Source: Faecalibacterium prausnitzii (GTDB lineage Bacteria; Bacillota; Clostridia; Oscillospirales; Ruminococcaceae). Taken from it: a DNA stretch of 64,000 bases. This document shows positions 16,166 to 23,031 of the stretch, piece by piece. The translations under genes were made by a program, and so were the position numbers. Position 1 is the stretch's first letter, and every line of letters starts with the position of its first letter. Below the pieces are notes generated by a model. The model made no database searches. It saw nothing but the letters and a program-made list of their open reading frames with translations, and was not told the DNA's origin. The DNA is taken from contig NZ_PRLD01000011.1 of NCBI RefSeq assembly GCF_003287405.1, positions 1 through 64,000 on the forward strand, read 5' to 3'.

Positions 16166-16471
16166 ATGTGTAATAAAATGTACGAGAATGTGAAATCTTT
16201 TGATTATACGAAAAAGTCCTTGCAGTCGGACTCTGATCCGGCTACAATGGAGGTGGTCACTCGAACCAATGCCGTCAAGTCTCCGACCAACAGCCCTGAG
16301 ACCACTAAGCTGGTGTACACGGTAAAGGAGGTCGCACAGATGCTGGCCATCAGCCAGCGCGCCGCCTACAACCTGTGCAACAGCACCACCGAATTCCGTG
16401 TCCTGCGGGCAGGCGGAAGCATCCGCATCCCGAAAGACAGCTTCGATGCGTGGCTCTACCGGGCAGCTTGA
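16166..16471 (+). CDS. Excisionase-like helix-turn-helix protein of element B
   Basis: A 101-residue paralogue of the protein at 16-315. Its C-terminal half carries YTVKEVAQMLAISQRAAYNLCN and IPKDSFDAW, a winged-helix DNA-binding domain of the excisionase/MerR type. AAGGAG stands eight bases before the ATG. It lies directly before the integrase gene and after the relaxase gene. It presumably controls integration versus excision at the tRNA-Arg att sites. The N-terminal 50 residues are unrelated to those of the element A protein, apart from general polarity. Confidence 0.82.
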   Translation: MCNKMYENVKSFDYTKKSLQSDSDPATMEVVTRTNAVKSPTNSPETTKLVYTVKEVAQMLAISQRAAYNLCNSTTEFRVLRAGGSIRIPKDSFDAWLYRAA

Positions 16472-16486
16472 TAAGGAGGCAAATCT

Positions 16487-17875
16487 ATGGCATATATCAC
16501 GAAACGCGGCAGTTCTTACAGTGTCCGCTACACCTATCAGGACGAGCACGGCAAGAGCTGCGACAAATGGGAAAGCTTTCCCACTAAGGAGGAGGCGGTG
16601 AAACGCCAGAAGCAGATCGAGCATGAGCTGGCGACCGGCAATTTCCTGATCCCGTCCGCCGTGACGGTGGCAGAGTTCCTGATGGACTGGCTGCCCAAGC
16701 AGTGCAGCAAGCACAAGTGGGCACCCAAGACCTACCAGTCCAATCTGGCGCTCATCCAGAACCTCATCATCCCCTATATCGGGGAGATGCAGATGCAGAA
16801 GCTGCGGCCCTACCACATCGAAGCCCTGTACGACACCCTGAGCAAGACCCCCTGCGGGCAGTATGTGGGCGGCAAGCGGCGAGACCTCTCGCCCAAGCAG
16901 CAGAAGCGCACCCTCTCCGGCACCACCCTCCATGAAGTCCACCAGTTGCTGCACAATTCCTTTCTGCTGGCGGTGGAGTGGGGCATCCTCATCAAAAGCC
17001 CCGTCCCGGTGGAAGCGCCCAAAAAGACCACCCAAGAGCGCAGCATCTGGGAGGTGGAGGAGATGCGGGCAGCGCTGGACAGCATGGAGGACCCCATCCT
17101 GCATCTGGCGGTGCACCTGACGCTGGTGGGTGCGCTGCGGGAAGGGGAGGTGGCAGGTCTGACCCCGGAGGACATCGACTTTGATGCTGCCAACGGCATG
17201 GGCACCTTCACCGTCAACCGTTCCATGCAGCGGGTGCAGAAGGACACGCTGGCGCAGGTGGACAAGGGCTGCATCCTCCGCATCTTCCCGGACAAGCTGG
17301 AGGGCAGCAAGACCTCCCTTATCCTGAAGGACACAAAGACGGAAGCCTCCTGCCGCACCATCTTTATGACCGCTGCCTTGCGGGAGGAGCTGAAGCAGTG
17401 GCTGGAACGGCTGAAACGGGAAGAAACCCTCGACCCGGAACGATACCGCAACAGCGGGATGCTGCTGCGGCTCCCCAACGGTCTGGCGGTAGAGCCGGTG
17501 CTCATCCGCAAGAAGTTCCTGAAATGGCAGGACACACACCCGGAGTTTCCTCGCATCGTGTTCCACGGTCTGCGCCATTCCAGTGCCACCTACCAGTTAA
17601 TGATCTCCGGCGGCGACATCAAGGCGGTGCAGGGGACCACTGGTCACGCCAGTGCGGATATGCTGGTGAACACCTACGCCCATATCCAGCAGTCCTCCCG
17701 TGTAGAGCTGGGCAAGAAGTTTGAAAGCGGCTTCTATGCCAAGCCCGACACCTCCAGCCCGCAGGCTGTACCCGCCGCAGGCGAACCTACCATCTCCATG
17801 ACGGCTCTTTTGGAATTGCTGAAGGATGCCGACCCGGAAATGAAGGCAAAACTCCGCTTAGCACTGCTCACCTGA
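16487..17875 (+). CDS. Tyrosine recombinase (integrase) of element B
   Basis: A 462-residue tyrosine recombinase. It has an N-terminal arm-binding domain (GSSYSVRYTYQDEHGK, about 7-22), a core-binding domain (about 60-180) and a catalytic domain. The active-site set is Arg in ALREGE (about 217), Lys in KDTKTE (about 284), HGLRH (about 358-362), His in TTGHA and Tyr in VNTYAH (about 395). It reads towards the right att and the tRNA-Arg 3' end. A good AAGGAGG site precedes the ATG. The close similarity to the integrase at 330 fits two elements using the same tRNA site. Confidence 0.94.
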   Translation: MAYITKRGSSYSVRYTYQDEHGKSCDKWESFPTKEEAVKRQKQIEHELATGNFLIPSAVTVAEFLMDWLPKQCSKHKWAPKTYQSNLALIQNLIIPYIGEMQMQKLRPYHIEALYDTLSKTPCGQYVGGKRRDLSPKQQKRTLSGTTLHEVHQLLHNSFLLAVEWGILIKSPVPVEAPKKTTQERSIWEVEEMRAALDSMEDPILHLAVHLTLVGALREGEVAGLTPEDIDFDAANGMGTFTVNRSMQRVQKDTLAQVDKGCILRIFPDKLEGSKTSLILKDTKTEASCRTIFMTAALREELKQWLERLKREETLDPERYRNSGMLLRLPNGLAVEPVLIRKKFLKWQDTHPEFPRIVFHGLRHSSATYQLMISGGDIKAVQGTTGHASADMLVNTYAHIQQSSRVELGKKFESGFYAKPDTSSPQAVPAAGEPTISMTALLELLKDADPEMKAKLRLALLT

Positions 17876-17940
17876 TGCAAAAAAGGGCACTGATTGCAAA
17901 GCAATACAGCGCCCTACATAATCGGACATGGAAAACACCG

Positions 17941-17970
17941 ACCGTGCAAAAACCGTGCAGAAACCGTGCA
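17941..17970 (+). other. Integrase arm-type sites, right end of element B
   Basis: Three CCGTGCA words at 11-bp spacing, identical over 30 nt to 2069-2098. They lie 13 bp from the att repeat and just after the integrase stop, as expected for arm sites. Confidence 0.6.
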
Positions 17971-17982
17971 GCCATGGCTTAC

Positions 17983-18070
17983 AAAACAAAAAAGCCATGA
18001 AATCTTTCGATTTCACGGCATTTTCTGGTGCGATGGAAGGGACTCGAACCCCCGGCCTACTGATTCGTAG
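17983..18070. repeat. att site 2: 88-bp direct repeat at the intact tRNA-Arg
   Basis: Perfect copy of 1841-1928. It covers the 3' half of tRNA-Arg up to the anticodon loop, the encoded CCA and the tRNA terminator. The stem-loop ACTGA-TTCGTAG-TCAGT in the intact gene provides the symmetric core site. Confidence 0.93.
17988..18019 (-). terminator. Terminator of tRNA-Arg
   Basis: On the minus strand, an 11-bp stem (18009-18019 with 17994-18004, one G-U pair) closes a GAAA tetraloop and is followed by TTTTTTG. Because it lies in the att repeat, each inserted element carries its own copy. Confidence 0.85.
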
Positions 18071-18102
18071 TCAGTCACTCTATCCAGCTGAGCTACCAAC
18101 GC
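18026..18102 (-). tRNA. tRNA-Arg (anticodon ACG)
   Basis: A full cloverleaf on the minus strand: acceptor GCGTTGG with CCATCGC (one T-T mismatch), D-arm AGCTCAGCTGGATAGAG, anticodon stem ACTGA/TCAGT around CTACGAA with ACG at 34-36, T-loop TTCGAGT, discriminator A, encoded CCA at 18026-18028. ACG reads CGN arginine codons after A-to-I editing. It is the integration target of both elements. Confidence 0.95.
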
Positions 18103-18127
18103 ATACGTTCCGTTCGGAACATGATGT

Positions 18128-18156
18128 ATTTTATCACGAAGTGCGGGGTTTGTCAA
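18128..18156 (-). promoter_or_regulatory. Promoter of tRNA-Arg
   Basis: Minus-strand TTGACA (18151-18156) and TAAAAT (18128-18133) with 17-bp spacing, about 25 bp before the tRNA 5' end. It is a near-consensus vegetative promoter, outside the mobile element. Confidence 0.8.
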
Positions 18157-18309
18157 CAGCTTTTTTAAAATATTTTTATATTTTCCAAAAAAGAACGTCT
18201 TTTCTTTGATTTTACTGCGTTTTTTCTGTAAACCTTCTGCCGTCCCGGCGCAAAAGCGGCATTTACAGCCGTTTTTCGCCCGCCGGGCGGGGGAGAGCGG
18301 GCGTGGTGC

Positions 18310-19185
18310 TCAGCCCTCCTGCGCCAGCTGGCGGGCAATCTTTACGCCGGTGGGGGTGGCGGCAAGACCGCCCTGACCAGTCTCGCGCAGGTCGGGGGAG
18401 AGCAGGCTGCCCACGCGGCCCATGGCATCGATGACCTCATCGCAGGGGATGGCGTAGTCCACCCCAGCCAGCGCCATGTTGGCGCAGGAGACCGCATTCA
18501 CCGCGCCCACCACGTTGCGCTTGATGCAGGGCACCTCCACCAGACCGGCCACGGGGTCGCAGACCAGCCCCAGCAGGTTGCCCAGTGCCATGGCGGCGGC
18601 GGCAGCGCACTGCTCCGGGGTGCCGCCCTTCAGGTTACACAGGGCGGCGGCAGCCATGGCGCTGGCAGCGCCCACCTCGGCCTGACAGCCGCCCTCTGCG
18701 CCCGCCAGCGTGGCGCGGGCAGCGATGACCTGCCCGAAGCCCGCCGCAACATACAGTGCATCGCAGACGGTGTCCTCGTCTGCCTGTCCGGCGCGCGCCA
18801 GCGGCAGCAGCACCGCCGGCAGCACCCCGCAGCTGCCCGCCGTGGGCGCGGCTACGATGCGCTTCATGCAGGCGTTGCACTCGGCGGTCTTCAGGGCTTC
18901 CGCTGTTACTGCGGCCAGATAGTCATCGCCCAGCAGGCGTCCCTGCTGCCACGCCTGCTCTACCTTGGCGGCATCGCCGCCGGAAAGGCCGCTGCGGCTG
19001 CGCTGCGCGGGGTCGTATTCCTGACTGGTGGCCTGCATCACCTGCCACAGGTGCCGCATGGCGGCGCGGCTGTGTGCCTCGGTCAGGCGGCTCTCCTCCA
19101 AATCGCTGCGCAGCACCGCTTCTGCCAGCGTGATCTTCTGGCTGCGGGCAGCGGCCAGCATCTCTTCACAGGACAAAAATGCCAT
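18310..19185 (-). CDS. sdaAA: L-serine dehydratase, alpha subunit
   Basis: A 291-residue iron-sulfur subunit that deaminates L-serine to pyruvate and ammonia together with the beta subunit. Family landmarks are CNACMKRIVAAPTAGSCG, EGGCQAEVG, and CDPVAGLVEVPC, which supply the cysteines for the [4Fe-4S] cluster and the active site. Length matches clostridial SdaAA. It begins 3 bp after the beta-subunit stop, so the pair is one operon. The pyruvate formed can feed the oxidoreductase encoded at 47341. Confidence 0.95.
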   Translation of the reverse strand: MAFLSCEEMLAAARSQKITLAEAVLRSDLEESRLTEAHSRAAMRHLWQVMQATSQEYDPAQRSRSGLSGGDAAKVEQAWQQGRLLGDDYLAAVTAEALKTAECNACMKRIVAAPTAGSCGVLPAVLLPLARAGQADEDTVCDALYVAAGFGQVIAARATLAGAEGGCQAEVGAASAMAAAALCNLKGGTPEQCAAAAAMALGNLLGLVCDPVAGLVEVPCIKRNVVGAVNAVSCANMALAGVDYAIPCDEVIDAMGRVGSLLSPDLRETGQGGLAATPTGVKIARQLAQEG

Positions 19186-19188
19186 GGC

Positions 19189-19869
19189 TCATTCCTCCGT
19201 TTCTTCCGGCTCGTCCACGTTCAGGCAGGTCACCTTCAGCAGACCCGGCATTACCGCCAGCTGCCGCTCCAGCGCGTGGGGGATGTGGGAGTCGCACTCC
19301 AGCACCATCACCGCATAGCCGCCCGCAGCGGCGCGGAATACCTGCATGGACGCAATATTGATGCGCCGCAGTGCCAGCGCCATGGTCACCTCGGCAATGC
19401 AGCCGGGGGTGTCCTCGTTGTGGATGATGAGGGTGTTGCTGTCCCCGCCAAAATCCGCCGGTACGCCGTCAATTTCTGTGACACGGATGCGTCCGCCGCC
19501 CACCGACGCCGCCTTGAGCGAAAGCTGCCGCCCGGTGCGGCTGGTCAGGGTGAGCACGGCGGTGTTGGGGTGGGCAGAGCGCAGCTCTACCGGGTGGATG
19601 CTGAACTGCATTCCCTGCTGCGCAGCCAGCGCAAAGCTATCCGGCAGGCGGGGGTCGTCCGGGCGCAGACCCAGCAGCCCCGCCACCAGTGCGCGGTCGG
19701 TGCCGTGGCCCTTGCCGGTGGTGGCAAAGCTGCCGTACAGGCCGATGTCTGCCTGCGCCGGAACCTCGCCCAGAAGCTTTTGTGCGGTATAACCGATCTT
19801 TGCCGCACCGGCGGTGTGGCTGGAGGAGGGTCCGATCATCACCGGGCCCAAAACATCAAATAATCGCAT
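19189..19869 (-). CDS. sdaAB: L-serine dehydratase, beta subunit
   Basis: A 226-residue subunit. The N-terminal domain carries FDVLGPVMIGPSSSHTAGA, the family signature, and the C-terminal 75 residues are an ACT domain (NTLIIHNEDTPGCIAEV), which senses amino acids in related enzymes. The frame is open further upstream, but MRLFDV at 19869 is the family start. It is the first gene of the sdaAB-sdaAA pair. Confidence 0.94.
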   Translation of the reverse strand: MRLFDVLGPVMIGPSSSHTAGAAKIGYTAQKLLGEVPAQADIGLYGSFATTGKGHGTDRALVAGLLGLRPDDPRLPDSFALAAQQGMQFSIHPVELRSAHPNTAVLTLTSRTGRQLSLKAASVGGGRIRVTEIDGVPADFGGDSNTLIIHNEDTPGCIAEVTMALALRRINIASMQVFRAAAGGYAVMVLECDSHIPHALERQLAVMPGLLKVTCLNVDEPEETEE

Positions 19870-19992
19870 AGGGGACAGCCTTCCTTTCCTGAGGGTTTTC
19901 CCACTTTTGCGCGGCAGCTGCTGCCGCAAAACGCGCTTTTTTCCTGTTTGAATGGACAAAAATTGCCAAAACGGCACATTTTTATCAAGTTT

Positions 19993-20025
19993 ATTATACC
20001 GCTTTTGCTGCACTTGTGCTATAAT
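19993..20025. promoter_or_regulatory. Divergent promoters of sdaAB and tig
   Basis: Minus-strand TATAAT at 19993-19998 serves sdaAB. Plus-strand TGCTATAAT (-10 at 20020-20025, extended -10 type) serves tig. The -35 boxes overlap and are poor. The two transcripts start only a few tens of bases apart. Confidence 0.55.
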
Positions 20026-20125
20026 AACTTTACTAATGTTTGAAAATGTCCCCAAAATGGCGTTCCGGCTGCTGCCTTGGCAGCGCCGCCCCGCCGCCAA
20101 GGGAACAACACGGAGGGTAGATCCT

Positions 20126-21430
20126 ATGAAACTGGTAAGCGTGGAAACTCCTGAAAAGAGTGTCTGCAAAATGACCTTCAGCGCTACGGCTGAGGAACTG
20201 GAGGCCGCCTCCAACGCGGTCTATGAGCGCACCCGCGCCACTTACACCATCAAGGGCTTCCAGAAGGGCGAGGCCGACCGCGCACAGATCGAAGCTGACC
20301 GCGGCGAGCACACCTTCTGGTACGATGCCATCAACGACCTGATGGATCAGGATGTGCCTGCTTTGTACGAGGCTGCTTTAAAGGAACACGGCTTTGCGCC
20401 GGTGGATGATCCCAGCTATGATCTGGTAAGTGTGAAAAAGGATGAGGGCTTTGTGGCTACCGCCACCGTGGCGCTGCAGCCCGAGCTGAAGCTGACCAAG
20501 ACCACCGGCTTTACCTCCCAGTGCGTCACCCCGGAGGTGACCGACAAGGAGATCGACACGGTGCTGGAGCGCCGCCGCAACTACGCCGCAGAGCTGGTGC
20601 CCCACAAGGGCCCCGCTGTAAAGGGCAATGTGGTGCACATGGACTTTGAGGGTCTTTTGGACGGTGTGGCCTTTAAGGGCGGCACGGCAAAGGATCAGTC
20701 CGTGCAGCTGGGCAGCGGCCGCATGATCCCCGGTTTCGAGGACGGCATTCTGGGCCACAAGGCAGGGGACGAGTTCGAGATCAACGTCACCTTCCCCCAG
20801 AACTACCCCAACAAGGAGCTGGCGGGCAAGCCTGTCGTGTTCAAGATCAAGCTGCATGACGTGTGCGTGCGTCAGCTGCCCGCCCTGAACAGCGACTTTG
20901 CCAAGAAGATGGGCAAGGAGACCATGGAGGAGTACCGCGCCTTCGTGAAGCAGCAGTTGTTTGACGGCCGCCACGGCGGTGCGCTGAACCACGCCAAGGA
21001 CATGATCCTTGGTCAGCTAGCGGATGCTGCAGAGGGCGAGATCCCCAGCATTCTGGTGGAAAACGCCTACCAGCAGCAGATGCAGGTCATCCAGCAGCAG
21101 CTGCAGATGCAGCGCATGAGCCTGAACACCTACCTGAGCCAGATCCATGAGACCCGCGAGAGCTTTACTGCCAAGGTGCGTGCCGCCGCAGAAAAGAACA
21201 CCCGCGCCCGCATGGCACTGCTGCAGATCGCACAGCAGGAGAACCTGCTGCCCACCGATGAGGAGATCGACAAGCAGCTGGCTGAGCGCGCCGAAAAGAC
21301 CAAAAAGACGGTGGAGGAGATCAAGGCCAGCACCGACGTTGCCGCCCTGCGCCGCAACGAGGGCATCCGCAAGGCTGCCGACTGGGTCATCGACCACTCC
21401 ACCATCGAGGAAAAGGTAGAGAGCAAGTAA
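20126..21430 (+). CDS. tig: Trigger factor (ribosome-associated chaperone, peptidyl-prolyl isomerase)
   Basis: A 434-residue three-domain chaperone. The N-terminal ribosome-binding domain (1-110) has the TIKGFQKGEADR loop in place of the usual GFRKGKxPR signature, so the ribosome-docking segment is slightly altered. The FKBP-like isomerase domain (about 150-235) shows GNVVHMDFEG and MIPGFEDGILG. The C-terminal helical arm-domain is rich in Gln and charged residues. CGGAGGG precedes the ATG at 20126. It is monocistronic and ends at the palindrome 21500-21535. Confidence 0.95.
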   Translation: MKLVSVETPEKSVCKMTFSATAEELEAASNAVYERTRATYTIKGFQKGEADRAQIEADRGEHTFWYDAINDLMDQDVPALYEAALKEHGFAPVDDPSYDLVSVKKDEGFVATATVALQPELKLTKTTGFTSQCVTPEVTDKEIDTVLERRRNYAAELVPHKGPAVKGNVVHMDFEGLLDGVAFKGGTAKDQSVQLGSGRMIPGFEDGILGHKAGDEFEINVTFPQNYPNKELAGKPVVFKIKLHDVCVRQLPALNSDFAKKMGKETMEEYRAFVKQQLFDGRHGGALNHAKDMILGQLADAAEGEIPSILVENAYQQQMQVIQQQLQMQRMSLNTYLSQIHETRESFTAKVRAAAEKNTRARMALLQIAQQENLLPTDEEIDKQLAERAEKTKKTVEEIKASTDVAALRRNEGIRKAADWVIDHSTIEEKVESK

Positions 21431-21435
21431 GCGCT

Positions 21436-21569
21436 GACGGTTTGGAATGCGCTCCGCTTCGCTTTGCGCACACACAGCGGAATTATTATTTTTAATAGAG
21501 CAATGCCGGGCGGTCTGCGGACCGCCCGGCATTGCATTTTCACGGGAAAGGCCGTAAAGGAGAACTGCA
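21436..21569 (+). repeat. Family B intergenic repeat, copy 1
   Basis: Conserved left flank (GACGGTTTGGAATG to CAGCGGAA), then a perfect 16-bp stem around TGCG (21500-21535), then the conserved right flank TTTTCACGGGA to ACTGCA. The hairpin also serves as the likely terminator of tig. The stem sequence is unique to this copy. Confidence 0.8.
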
Positions 21570-21682
21570 TTCCCTTCTGTGAAAAATGAACCGGGAAAAT
21601 CCGCAGATTTTCCCGGTTCTCAAATTTAAAATTGTTTTTCCTCTATTGATGCGCAGAGCAGCGCGGCGCGCATTTAAATCGT
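21568..21682 (-). repeat. Family B intergenic repeat, copy 2 (inverted)
   Basis: Minus-strand copy placed tail to tail with copy 1. Its 14-bp stem (21588-21601 with 21606-21619) has an unrelated sequence, but again encloses TGCG on the minus strand. It is the probable terminator of the exporter gene at 21686. Confidence 0.78.
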
Positions 21683-21685
21683 TTT

Positions 21686-22462
21686 TCAGGTCAAGAGGTT
21701 GAAGCCCATAATGACCACGCCAAGCACCACCAGCACTACGCCGGTGGCGCGATTCAGGGTCTTGGGGGCAGCCTTGTTGGCAAACACGGCGGCAATGCGC
21801 GCCCACAGCAGGGTGAACACCACGCACAGCGCCCATACCAGCCAATCGGGCGTGCCGCCGATCATAAAGTGGGACACCGCACCGGTCAGGGCGGTAAAGG
21901 TCATGATGAACACGCTGGTGCCCACGGCGGTTTTCAGCTCGTACCCCAGCACGCTGGTGAGGATAAGCAGCATCATCATGCCGCCGCCCGCGCCGATAAA
22001 GCCGCAGATGAAGCCGATGAGCACGCCGCACACCACCGACTGCACCGCACGTTTTTGTGCGCTGACCCCCTGCATGGCTTCCTTGGTGGTCATCACCGGG
22101 CGCAGGATGAACTTGACACCCAACAAGAAGGTCATGAACACCGAGAAGCCGCCCATAGTGGCCGAGGGCACCTTGCTGGCCACCCAGCTGCCCACCACCG
22201 TAAAGGTAAGCACGCTTGCCATCATGATCAGGCCGTTTTTGATGTCCAGATTCTTGTTTTTATGGTAGGTATAGGCAGACACCGCGCTGGCCAGCACATC
22301 CGAGGAAAGGGCAATACCCACCGCCATGTAGGGGTCCATGTGCAGAAAGGTGATCAGCATGGGGCTGATGACCGCCGCCGCGCTCATACCGGCAAAGCCG
22401 GTGCCAAGGCCGGCACCCATGCCGGCAAAAAAGGTGACAAGCACCGTAAACAGCAAGTGCAT
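21686..22462 (-). CDS. TauE/SafE-family anion exporter
   Basis: A 258-residue membrane protein with about eight hydrophobic segments in two repeats, each starting with a glycine-rich helix (GMGAGLGTGFAGM near the N-terminus, GFIGAGGGMMM near 155). This is the sulfite/sulfonate exporter family, whose substrates are sulfur-containing anions. The ATG at 22462 has GGAG at ten bases; an ATG at 22471 is also in frame but too near that box. It directly follows the MarR gene stop, so the two are co-transcribed. Confidence 0.85.
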   Translation of the reverse strand: MHLLFTVLVTFFAGMGAGLGTGFAGMSAAAVISPMLITFLHMDPYMAVGIALSSDVLASAVSAYTYHKNKNLDIKNGLIMMASVLTFTVVGSWVASKVPSATMGGFSVFMTFLLGVKFILRPVMTTKEAMQGVSAQKRAVQSVVCGVLIGFICGFIGAGGGMMMLLILTSVLGYELKTAVGTSVFIMTFTALTGAVSHFMIGGTPDWLVWALCVVFTLLWARIAAVFANKAAPKTLNRATGVVLVVLGVVIMGFNLLT

Positions 22463-22463
22463 T

Positions 22464-22898
22464 TTATCCATTCTCCTTTAAGATCTCGTCCAGATTTTTC
22501 CCGATGACCTCCATGGTGCGGAAAAACGTCTCCCGGGTGGGAGCGTCCGTGTTGTCCAGCAGGCGGGCAAAAAAGCGCTCCTGCACCTCGCGCCCCCGTG
22601 CGATGACCGGCTGCGCCTTTTCGGTGCACAGCAGCTGGGTCTTGCGGCGGTCGCCCGCCACGGCGCGGCGCTCCAGATACCCCTCCTGCACCAGACGATC
22701 CACGTTTACCGACACAAGGTTTGCTTTGATCTTGCGGATCTCCACGATATCCCGGGCGGTGGTACAGTCCGGGTTGTTGGCTAAAAACATCAGGATATCA
22801 AAGGCGGTCTGGGGCAGCTTGAGTTCCTGACACAGCGGCTTGCACATGGCGTTGTACGCCTGCGCAGTCTTGAAGCTGATCTCTATGGTAGGGTTCAT
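22464..22898 (-). CDS. MarR-family transcriptional regulator
   Basis: A 144-residue winged-helix regulator. The DNA-recognition region is TARDIVEIRKIKANLVSVNVDRLVQEGYLERR, followed by the wing AGDRRKTQLL and a C-terminal dimerisation helix. Members usually repress their own operon and respond to small anions or phenolics. Upstream, a minus-strand TATAAT (22943-22948) and the small palindrome TTCATTTTTGAA (22930-22941) could be promoter and operator. It is first in the operon with the exporter, which it probably controls. Confidence 0.87.
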   Translation of the reverse strand: MNPTIEISFKTAQAYNAMCKPLCQELKLPQTAFDILMFLANNPDCTTARDIVEIRKIKANLVSVNVDRLVQEGYLERRAVAGDRRKTQLLCTEKAQPVIARGREVQERFFARLLDNTDAPTRETFFRTMEVIGKNLDEILKENG

Positions 22899-22980
22899 GC
22901 GGCGCTCCTTTTGTTCTTATATAGACAGTTCATTTTTGAAGTATTATAGTACAGATGAAGGGAGATGTCAAGAGAAAAAA

Positions 22981-23013
22981 GGGTCCTGAAAAGCCTACGG
23001 CTTTTCAGGACCC
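22981..23013 (-). terminator. Terminator of feoB
   Basis: A perfect 15-bp stem (22981-22995 with 22999-23013) with a three-base loop. On the minus strand it is followed by TTTTTTCTCT. It ends the iron-transport transcript. Confidence 0.88.
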
Positions 23014-23031
23014 AAAAATCGAACTAGTATT

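Larger units (their letters stand above)
1841..18070. mobile_element. Element B: integrative mobilizable element in tRNA-Arg(ACG)
   Basis: A 16.1-kb unit bounded by 88-bp direct repeats. Recombination module: excisionase (16166) and integrase (16487) next to the right att. Mobilization module: MobV relaxase (15176) and an oriT-like site (11886-11915). Accessory genes: XRE regulator (12111), CoiA-like protein (13384), small protein (2200) and a five-gene exopolysaccharide operon (2682-11526). There is no type IV secretion system, coupling protein or recognisable replication initiator, so it is mobilizable rather than self-transmissible. Integration leaves the tRNA at 18026-18102 intact. A second integrase next to the left att shows that another element is stacked in tandem. 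Confidence 0.85.
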
